A program made the position numbers and the translations under genes. From Sipunculus nudus (taxonomy: Eukaryota; Annelida; Sipuncula; Golfingiida; Sipunculidae): 64,000 nt of DNA. A model generated the notes under the pieces. That model saw only the letters and a program-made list of their open reading frames with translations, did not search any database and had not been told where the DNA came from. The stretch is taken from positions 21,054,033-21,118,032 of the forward strand of contig CM049309.1 in NCBI GenBank assembly GCA_026874595.1, written 5' to 3'. Below, in pieces: positions 55,144 through 64,000 of this stretch; position 1 is the first letter of the stretch, and the number at the start of each line of letters is the position of its first letter.

Positions 55144-57591
55144 ACATATTCATAAACTTTTTATTAAATATATAGAATAATAAAAGATGCAGTCCTTTCC
55201 TTGTTAAAGGTCCAATCATTCTGCCAAAAATCATTCAAGTAAACTTGAACAAAGGCCGCCTAAGAATAATTTTTGTGCAATGTAACAGAAGTTATAATTG
55301 AAACAATGATTTTGTAGAAGAACAGTTTTGCAGTCCTCAGTTTGAAATTGACATAATAATGGCCATAAGACCAACTTAAGCTTTCCTGACATGATTGAAA
55401 GAACCATGTCCAAGGACAATTCTTTTGAAAAATTGAATGATTCAACTTGACAGTTTCATCATAAACATTTGAAGCTGAAAGAGGCTAAAATTGTTAGGTT
55501 TTTGCCCATAAAAAACAGGTCAATGTAGGTGGCACCATGAAATCTGCAACTTCAAATATGAATCATGTGACCAACATTTGCATAATACTTGGTAATGCTA
55601 GCCTTTGTTATTTCTTAGATTACTATGTCAGTATGCTTACTTGGCTAAATGGCTAAGTTCATATTTGTGTAACTCTGCTAAAATTAACCATCTCCAACCC
55701 ATCTGAACAAATTTGAGAGGGCTTGCCTCTTGGATCATTTCTGTAAAATATTTGGCTGGACCGTTTACAAGAAGAAGATTTTTAAAGGTTTTTCAGCTTT
55801 TTCCCTATAAAATCTAAGTAAATACAGATAGCAAAAAATAAGCTGAATCCCACAACATTTGATAAGTGATAGATTACTGCATAAAATCAGGAGATGGCAC
55901 CTCCTGCTATTCCTCAGAAATTATGGGTTAATGTACAGATGACCAACGACCCCCGTACAAAAAAGGTTGATGCACATGGTGCCACCAATACCTGAATTTC
56001 ATTCATGACTCATGTGACCAACACTGGCATAAAATTTAATGAAGATAGCTCTGGCCGTATCTGAGACTGTCATTTTAGTATGCTTTTTTGGACAGATGAC
56101 TAAGTTCGACTTCATGTAACTCGGCCAAAATTCACAAAACTTTAACCATTTGAACAAAGCTGAGAGAGATAGTATAAAAGATTATTTCTGTGAAATATTG
56201 AACAATTTGGCTTGACTGTTTCGTCGCAGGTTTTTTGAGCTTTTTCTGTATAAAATCTAAGAAAATGCAGAGTTTTTCAGATGGCTGATTTTTTGCATTA
56301 AATTTCATGATGCTAGCTCCAATTGTTTTCGAAATAGTATTGGTTAACGTACAGACGACAGAAGCCCCCACACCACTGCATTAGCTCACAGGTTCGCTAA
56401 AAATTACTACAGATGCATACTGAATGCAAAATTATAATACAGATACATCTCACTGATGGCAAAATCTTGAATTAAGTTGAGTATGGATACCAAGTATTTA
56501 TAACCCATGTACAGCCGTCTTTATATACCCACAGAGAGCTATATACCTGTGATGTAAACATTGCCTGGGATGAGGAATATCTAAAATCATAAATCTAAAT
56601 TTTTTAAAAGCTTTTAAAATAATTTCAATATTAATTATAGATAACCTAAAATCTAAATGTCTAGATGCATGATGTAACGGATGCTGATAAACTGGTGCCA
56701 GGATAGATGTACCTGCTTCACACAGCTAACATATATGGTAAAATGACTCAATTCAATCTTTATAATTCAGCCAAAATTCATTCTTTGGAACCATAAAAGA
56801 CAATTATTATAAGAAGTATTCAGGGGATTATTCTTGTAAAATATTAAACAAATTGGCCTCAGTGGGGGCAGTCAAAAAACATTTTACAGGTTTATAACTC
56901 ATATGGGAAAATACAGCAAAATGGCTAAGTTAAGCTTCCCTTAACTCAGCCAAAAATCACTGAACCAAAACCATTTGAACAAACATGAATTATCAACATC
57001 TAAGGATAATGAATTTGGAGATTTAAGAATTTGGCCCAGTGGTTTTTTGAGAAGATCATTGTAGCCACTGAGCTAAAATTGGCTGTTATGGCATTTGACT
57101 AAATTCAGCTTCCCATAACTCGGCCAAAAGTCACTGAACTGAGACCAATTGAACAAACTTCAGAAAGCACTACCATAGCATCATTTCTCTGCGACATGAA
57201 ACAATTTGGCCATATGGTTTCAGAGAAGAAGTTTTTTGTAGCTGTCAGTGTGATACGGGCACTGATGACCCCTGTACAAAAAAGGGTGATGCAGGTGGCC
57301 CCACCAATATCTCAATTTCAGATATGACTCATGTGACCAACTTTGGCATAAAATTTGGTGATGATAGCTACAGCCGTTTCTGAGATTATAAGTTATGTAT
57401 GATTTATTGGACAGATGACGAAGTTCAACTTCCTGTAACTCAGCCAAAATCACCGAACTTAAACCATTCCAACGATCGTGAGAGAGATTGTCCCAGGAAT
57501 CATTTTTGTGAAATATTGGACAATTTGGCTGAACAGTTTTGGAGAAGAAGATTTTTCAAGCTTTTTTAGCTTTTTCCTTATAAAATCTTAG

Positions 57592-57718
57592 ACAAGGCCT
57601 ACAGGCCTAATGTGAACCTGTGCAATGAGATAACACCAGGTATAATGCTTCAATGATGGACCATTACTTTTCAAGAACATGTGTAACATGTATATGAACA
57701 ATGCAAGACCAAAGACTG
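57592..57718 (+). mobile_element. Family E 5' end only
   Basis: ACAAGGCCTACAGGCCTAAT and GTGAACCTGTGC, then ACACCAGGTATAATGCTTCAA; it stops near 57718 where a D element lacking its start begins. Here the arm is GTGAACCTGTG, an exact complement of the E 3' end CACAGGTTCAC. Confidence 0.82.
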
Positions 57719-59328
57719 TATGGATTGAGTGGCAAGGTGCTGCATAATAGCCTGGATGTCTGCAGCTGAAATGTGTATGTAGTTTGCGCCACCTACCACA
57801 AAATCCAGAAAGCTGTTCAAGTTGTATACATATGCAAACTTTTAGGCAGATAATTCAACCCACTACTTGTATATGAGTGATTTTATCCCACAGCAGACAA
57901 ACAGAAGGAAGCTGTGCAAAAATGGTGGCAGGTGGTGCCAAAAATTATTTGTATGATTAAGAGCTATGTGAGATCTCTACACATGCAAATTTCAGGGGGA
58001 TATGTCTAACCAGTCCTGAGATTTAAGCCTGAATGTCTGCAGCATATACATTAATGTAGGTGGCGCCACCTGCAATAAAATCCATAAAGCTATCCAAGAT
58101 GTATAAACCTGCAAATTTTTAGGCAGATATGTCAAACCACTGCCGAGATATCAGTGATTTTATCCCACGGCAAACAAACAGACAAACAATGTACAAAAAT
58201 GGTTGCAGGTGGCGCCACCAGTTTTGCGTATGATAAAGAGCTATGTGAGATCTATAAACATGCAAAATTTTTATCCAATCGGTCAAATGGTGTCTGAGAT
58301 ATGCCACCTGTCAAAAATCTAGAAAGCTGTCAAGGATGTATAAACCTGCAAAATTTCAGGTGGACAAGTTAAACCACTGCCGAGATATGAGTAATTTTAT
58401 CCCAAGGCAGATGAACAAATGGACTCTGTGAAAAATGGTTGCAGGTGGCGCCACCTTTTTTGCGTATGATAAAGAGCTATGGGAGGTCTATACACATGCA
58501 AAATTTTGGCCCAAACTGGTCAAATGGTTCCCAAGATAAGAGCTTGGATGTCTGCAGCTTAAACGTGAATGCAGTAGGCGCCACCTGTCATAAAAACAAG
58601 AAAGCTGTCAAGGATGTATACACATGCAAAATTTCAGGTGGATAAGTACAACCAATGCAGAGATATGAGTGATTTTATCCGATGGCAGATGAACAAATGG
58701 ACGCTGTGCAAAAATGGTTGCAGGTGGCGCCACCATTTTTAGTATATATTATAAAGCTGTCCAAGGGGTACATTTGTACAAAATTTTTAGCTTGATCAGT
58801 CAAACGGTTCCCAAGATATGTGGGTTTATGTTTGGAAACAGACGCACAAATGGACGCTGGGCACAGAGGAAAGGTCAGAGGTCAACCAAAAATCAGGGCC
58901 CAGCAGTTCACATGTGACCCGATCATAATTCCGAATTTAAAACTAGATGTGTCGGAACGACACGAATGCCCCCCGCCTGGGGCAAATGAGAAACATTTGT
59001 TAAATTTTGTAAATTTTTTTAAGTTCAGGAGGTGTTGTATGGTAAAAAGTAGGTCAACAGGGGCAAAATGCAAACTCGATCTGTAATGGGTCATTATCAA
59101 GCAACACACCAAAAATCAGGCCAGAATCTCCAGGCATTGTGAAAAAAAGTCCATACATGTGCATTTTTCGTAGAAATTTCTGTCTTTCATGAAATTTTCT
59201 ATGTTCAGGATCTGTCATATGGTCAAAAATAGGTTAACTGGGACAAAATGCGAACTCGATCTGTGAGTGGTCATTATGCGCGCACAGACCAAACATTAGG
59301 CCAGTATCTGTAAGCATTGCATTGCGAA

Positions 59329-60002
59329 ACTAGAATATTAGCAAAAGCTGATAATCAGTTATAAATTTAAATTGGAGAGGTATGTACCATGTTTCATAAC
59401 AATCCACCAAATGCTTCCTGAGAAATAAGCTCCTAAGTATTTTTCTATACTAAGCTCTGTGACCTTGAAAAGTAGGTCAAGATCACCCATCTTTGAACTT
59501 GACCAAGATTTTGTAAATATAATGCAATAGCACTGAAGAAATGAAGTTCCTGTATTGAATACCATTGGAGATATCCTGCACAAAAGGCCAAAATTGAAAA
59601 ATCCGATAAAATTTCATTAAAAAATCAGAAATTGCAGGTGGCGCCACCAAAATTGTGCAGCACGTACAGACCATCAGACCCAATGATTATAGTAAGTTTT
59701 GTGAAAATCCACACAATGGTTCCTGAGATATAAGCTTCTGAGTGTTTTTCTATAATCAGCTCTAAAATGTAGAAAAATGGGTCAAGGTCACCCATCTTCG
59801 AACTTGGCCGAGATTTTATCCATATACATCTTCACTGATGAAAAAATATTCCAACGGTTAATCCTTTTAGAGATATCCAGCTCACAAGGTAAAAGTTAAC
59901 AGACGCGGAACAGACGGACTGACGGACACCGGACAGACAGATGGACGGACAGACAGACGGACAGCTTGGGTGACGACAATAGCCTATGAGCTGAGGGCTT
60001 AA
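59329..60002 (+). mobile_element. Family K inside B, third copy
   Basis: ACTAGAATATTAGCAAAAGC to GAGCTGAGGGCTTAA. It carries a full palindrome GGTGGCGCCACC at 59637 and GGTTCCTGAGATATAAGC at 59718. The ACGG/ACAG tract is at 59920-59965. A short deletion removed part of the end hairpin (AATAGCCTATGAGCTGAGG). Confidence 0.83.
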
Positions 60003-60735
60003 AATGGCTGTACATGTACATTTGTCATGAAAATTAATATTTTTCATGAAATTTTCTATGTTAAGGAGCCGTAAAACGGTCAAAAGTAGGTAAAGCGGGA
60101 CAAAACACGAACTCGATCTGTAACTGGTCATTATCTGCCCACACACCAAAAATCAGGCCAATATCTGCAGGCATTGCGAAAAAAAGTCCGTACATGTGTA
60201 TTTGTCATGAAAATTTCTATTTTTCATGAAATTTTCTAAGTTAAGGAGCCGTAAAACAGTCAAAAGTAGGTCAACTGGGACGAAATGCGAACTCGATCTA
60301 TAACTGGTCATTATCTGCCCACACACCAAAAATCAGGCCAATATCTGTAGGCATTGCGATAAAAAGTCCGTACATATGTATTTGTCATGAAAATTTCTAT
60401 TTTTGATGAAATTTTCTAAGTTAAGGAGCCGTAAAATGGTCAGAAGTAGGTCAACCAGAACGAAACGTGAACTCGATCTGTAACTGGTCATTATCTGCCC
60501 ACACACCAAAAATCTGGCCAATATCTGAAGGCATTGCAAAAAAAAGTCTGTACATGTGTATTTGTCATGAAAATTTCTATTTTCATGAAATTTTCTAAGT
60601 CAAGGAGCCGTAAAATGGTCAGAAGTAGGTCAACCCGGACGAAACGCGAACTCGATCTGTAACTGGTCATTAACTGCCCACACACCAAAAATCAGGCCAA
60701 TATCTGCAGGCATTGCGAAAAAAAGTCTGTACAAC
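60003..60735 (+). repeat. 180-bp tandem array of family B
   Basis: Four units with starts near 60010, 60190, 60370 and 60550, in step with the 180-bp period; the last is one base short. Unit-by-unit differences match those in the array at 20203 (for example GGTAGGCATTGCGATAAAAAG-like variants in the third), showing that the array was copied as a block. Confidence 0.93.
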
Positions 60736-60952
60736 TGTTTCATTTCGGAATGACGGAATGACAGAATGATGGAATGACGGACATGGGTAAAACTATATGC
60801 CCCGGCCACTTTGTGGCGGGGGCATAAAAATTCTTCCCAGTGGTTACGGAGGAGTTCTTGGGAAACATGCGGCAGTGGCAGTGGCAGTTGCAGAGGCAGC
60901 GGCGTCCGACTGAAAACATAGTATCCACAAAACTCTGTTTTGGCGGATACAA

Positions 60953-61479
60953 TTACTTATCTGATGAACATCCACACTTTCATATAGCAATACACCACTT
61001 TGTGGACACAAGTAAATGTGCACTTTAATCATTGTAACCCTGGTGGTACGATACAAAATCTAAAATGTAGCACAGCCTACAATAAGAATGAATCAAATAC
61101 AGAAAATTATAACATTCATCTAGTTTATGCACCAGCTAAGGGGGGGGGGGGGGGGGGGGGAGAGTGCCGGGCAGAGGGGAAGCCTGCAAGAAGTGGCCAA
61201 GCGGAGGCAAGGCTGCCTGGAGAGGGTTATAAAATACAAGTGAAGGCTGTACTACTAGATGAGCCTGATGTAAAAACACTTGAGATGGTGTATGAAAACT
61301 GGAATAAAAGCTTCTCTTTTCAATCAATTCCTTTGAAATTTCACATTTTTAAAGATTAAATCCTTATGTCTATATGCTGTGAAAATAAAATCAACAGTGC
61401 TTACAGGGGAAAAATGTGCCATAGCCAAAGTTGGTGAAAATTTAAGGTACTGATTTTTTATTCATGCTAATATATTAAA
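60953..61479 (+). mobile_element. C-type segment, paralogue of 48249-48772
   Basis: Same order as the paralogue: unique part, a long G-run (61141-61160), GGAAGCCTGCAAGAAGTGGC and a partial 690-bp monomer, then an E 5' end at 61480. The frame at 61000-61359 translates the G-run as a glycine stretch and is not a gene. Confidence 0.75.
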
Positions 61480-61555
61480 ACAAGGCCTACAGGCCTTATG
61501 CGAATCTGTGCTTTTGCAAATACACCAGGTATAATGCTTCAAGGCCAAAAAAAAA
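61480..61555 (+). mobile_element. Family E 5' end, 76 bp
   Basis: ACAAGGCCTACAGGCCTTAT through CAGGTATAATGCTTCAAGG, stopping in an A-run where family C begins. Confidence 0.78.
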
Positions 61556-64000
61556 ACAAGGGACCTATGGGTCACGACGCTCAGCTGTTATATATGATAA
61601 AAAAATATTATTTAGAAATGAGGCACATGCTGGTTTTGTGTGGTAATAAATATAAGCTGTATTATGAGTTGTTGTTGTTTAGCTTATGTATGATTTTGAT
61701 AGTACCTTTGGAGACAGGGAAGAGGATTGATTTCATTTATTTTATTAACAAATGGAGTACTATTGTCACACAGATTTTGACTTGGCCATATAACTTATAA
61801 GCAGAACATATAATATAAGAGTTTAACTATTTATTAAAAAAAATACAAATATTGTCCCAAATATAATTTTTATCAAAAATAATAAGAGAATCATATGATT
61901 TTTTAAAATGGAATATAACTGATATGATTATTAAAATAATATTAAAGAATATATTCATGAATGCATTCATGAATACATTTTGAAAGTATTTGCATGAGTA
62001 TTCATATATTTTCATTTTTACCTGAATTCCCATTCTTTATGCAAGAAATTTTATAATGGAGTACAAAATCATATTCGTATTTAAATACAATTACAAAGTA
62101 TTTGCACCATGTCTGGAATTTATTCAGTTTTCACCAAACAATGATGTTGAGAATCCAGAATATACAAAATTCACACATTTAAATAATGATCATAAGTACC
62201 TGGTTTTATGGCTTTTATTTATATTAAAAAAAATAACTGTAAAAAATTCATTTAGGACTAATTTCACATCATTGTACACACTAGACACAGCAGGAATCTA
62301 GATTAATATTATCAACTGCATCTTTGTCTAATTTGCTTCATATGATCCCTAATGATTAGTAATGAATAATATGATTTACTTCTTTATCATTAAAATTGAA
62401 CTGAAAAATGCCATAGGTGACTGCATGGTGTTATTTGGAATATGTGACATTCTACCCATCGATACAAGATTCTTATATCATCAGTAACTGCAAGTTAATT
62501 TCCTGTTATTATAAACTAACAAATTCCTTTTCTATTTTTCTTTAATTTGTTATTAAAAACCAATAAAAATTTATTAATTTATTGTTTTTTGTTATGTTCT
62601 TGGTTAAAACTACTAGATGAGTTGGGTTGGACACCTGGATCAACTGTGGCTTGCCATAAGCTGCCTGGATTCCATGTATGCCTCGCCTCAAGCGTGCATA
62701 ATTTGATGAAAGGTCAACAAGGTCAACATACAGGTGACTCAAGAGGGGCTGGAGAGAGCCAAAGTCTGACAGGGTCTCATAAAAAACATTAATAAAAGCT
62801 ACAATTTTTGGCCAATTTCTTTTTAGCTTTCTAAACTAAAAAGCTGAAATGCTTATGTGTGCATGATATGAAAATTATATCAACAGTGCTCACGGGAAAC
62901 AAACGTGCCATGGTCACAGTTGGGCAAAATTTAAGTAACTAATTTTATATTTATACTAAATAAAATTTGAAAAATTCAGAACTAATTTTGGGTATTCAAT
63001 TGAATCTTGATTAAATAATGTTACATCCCTTACAAAAAAATCTCTAGCTTCAGCAATGCTCTTGTTAAGGGAGTAAATATATTTCTTGATTTTTTACAAA
63101 GTGCATTATGTTTGGGCCCATAACTTAAAACAATTACACAATACTGACATCATTCTGGCATGTGCATAGAGAATGAAAAATATGTATATTATTTATGATT
63201 AAAGTCAGATCAGTGGTTTTGATATTAGGCAGTCTTGAAGTGTAACTATGGGTTTTTAATGGAAAAATGAAGTTTTTCATTAATATCTCGAATGTCCTAG
63301 TGACCAAATTCTTGGCATGGTAGGGCATTTTGGAGACATCTAACTGTATGCCGAATTTAAGGAACTTAGAGCTGAAGCTGGGGAGCTGAGCTCTTGCAAA
63401 CTGCATAACACTAGCTTGATGTAAACAATATGTTACATGGTGCTTGAAAACTTGATTAAAATCTACAGTTTTTGATCAACTGGTTTCAAATTTTTTGTGT
63501 TAACAGTTGAAATGCTAACAAAAACATGCTGTGAAAATTAAATCCACAGTACTTACAGGAAAAAAACGTGCCATGGTCAAAGTTGGGCAAAATTTAAGGT
63601 ACCAATTTTTTATTTTTATTAATATTTTAAAAAATTTAAAAGATTTTCATCTAATTTTGGGTATACAATTTAATTTTGATTAATTTAAGTTATATTACTG
63701 GAAAAAAGGTCCATAGCATTAACATTTTTTGTGTTAAGTGATCAAATATCTTTTCTGATTTTTTACAAAATGCATTGTGTTTGGGCCCATAACTTTTTTA
63801 AATTAAATAATACAGACATAATTTCTGGCATGTACATAGGAACTATATAGAGGAATATTTATGGTAAATATGAGGTAAAACAGATGAGTGGTTTTGATAT
63901 TAGGCAGTCCTGAAGTGTGAAAATAGGTTTTTAATAAAAAATTTAGGTTTTTCCTTAATTTCTCAAAGGAACGAAGTTGCAAACACCCAGTTTTCGGCTT
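61556..64000 (+). mobile_element. Family C (690-bp type), runs off the window
   Basis: ACAAGGGACCTATGGGTCAC, CGCTCAGCTG, then directly the AT-rich body and two to three 690-bp monomers. It is nearly identical to 19079-23777 minus the B insertion. The 3' hairpin lies beyond the window end. Frames of 66-100 codons recur in both copies without any recognisable family. Confidence 0.88.

Larger units (their letters stand above)
51431..57591 (+). mobile_element. Family E region, paralogue of 9165-16330, split by G
   Basis: E-type sequence runs 51431-52247 and resumes at 55144. The first part has the short-repeat block with CTATAAATAG motifs (51640-51900). The resumed part has E monomers and a 3' end near 56375-56403 (AGCTCACAGGTTCGCTAAAAA). 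A second E-type unit follows to 57591 and is truncated before its terminus. There is no F insertion, so it serves as the empty site for F. Confidence 0.8.
58942..60825 (+). mobile_element. Family B element carrying K, third copy
   Basis: ACTAGATGTGTCGGAACGAC to the TATGCCCC...GGGGGCATA hairpin. K lies at 59329-60002 and 180-bp monomers at 60003-60735. Sequence and arrangement match 19125-21207 closely, so both derive from one K-bearing B. The target in D is known from paralogues: T, four A, TTC. TAAA is present on both sides, which could be a short duplication. Confidence 0.9.
57719..60952 (+). mobile_element. Family D element, copy 5, split by B
   Basis: Starts within D (TATGGATTGAGTGGCAAGG), without the 5' hairpin. 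Palindromes are near 57784, 58061, 58210, 58446 and 58726. It is interrupted at 58942-60825, then GGTTACGGAGGAGTTCTTGG and the end hairpin follow to 60952. The flanks of B join as AATTTAAAATTC, equal to GGTAAAATTC at 48148. A (CAGTGG)n-like run at 60872-60895 replaces the usual G+C-rich segment. Confidence 0.83.

Noticed and set aside
1-64000. tRNA, rRNA, retroviral or LINE reverse transcriptase genes
   Set aside because: Looked for cloverleaf-like boxes, conserved rRNA phrases and the YxDD region in frames; none seen. Short or very decayed copies could be missed by eye.

Overview
The window looks like repeat-rich nuclear DNA of a marine invertebrate, most likely a bivalve mollusc. It is AT-rich, has no compact gene arrangement, and is dominated by mobile elements that combine tandem-repeat cores, ACGG/ACAG microsatellites and terminal hairpins. 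That combination is known from bivalve 'pearl'-type and Helentron-like non-autonomous elements. The species cannot be named from the sequence. I found no intact protein-coding gene, rRNA, tRNA or CRISPR array. Coding traces are a broken pogo/Tigger-type transposase (7702-8060) and a decayed, partly duplicated host-like gene (39345-43700).

Families named here. C: starts ACAAG, then a GACCCATGGGTC-like palindrome and GCTCAGCTGAC; ends in hairpin GCTCAGATGACT...AGTCAGCTGAGC then TAAAAAT; carries either 336-bp or ~690-bp monomers. D: starts ACTAGAATACGGGTAGTCG; ends in a GTATCCGC...GCGGATAC hairpin; ~280-bp dimers. B: starts ACTAGATGTGTCGG; ends in a TATGCCCC...GGGGGCATA hairpin; exact 180-bp monomers. 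K: 300-bp monomers, ends ...GGGCTAA. E: starts ACAAGGCCTACAGGCC; ends CACAGGTTCACTAAAAA. I: ends in a TAGGGC...GCCCTAA hairpin. Cut-and-paste-type insertions are F (TIR, TA duplication), hAT-1 (8-bp duplication), G and M.

Layout. 1-6359: 336-bp satellite, including five 673-bp dimer units, deleted into a C element. 6362-9035: inverted C fragment, decayed repeats and the transposase relic. 9036-16519: E elements split by F, which holds a C copy. 16520-25209: nested elements, C interrupted by D and by B, which holds K, which holds C, which holds B, which holds K. 25210-27234: an I end and a ~355-bp array with CACCTG/CAGGTG palindromes. 27235-33190: one C element containing a D and a second C. 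33191-37060: mostly single-copy DNA with two promoter-like patches. 37061-39240: a G+C-rich fold-back and a 124-bp repeat block present twice. 39345-43700: pseudogene remnants interrupted by B, K and M. 43800-51430: I-like repeats, a C with hAT-1 inside, and two D copies. 51431-64000: a rearranged paralogue of the 9-24 kb region (E, G with C, D with B, then C).

The main result is that four families with otherwise different sequence (336-bp C monomers, D, K and E) share one module: the palindrome GGTGGCGCCACC, then exactly 81 bp from its first base, a box close to GGTTCCTGAGATATAAGC. Families B, C and D also share a terminal architecture (5' hairpin, then an arm complementary to the 3' terminal hairpin) without sharing sequence. 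Because the window holds paralogous filled and empty sites, many insertions and boundaries can be read directly.
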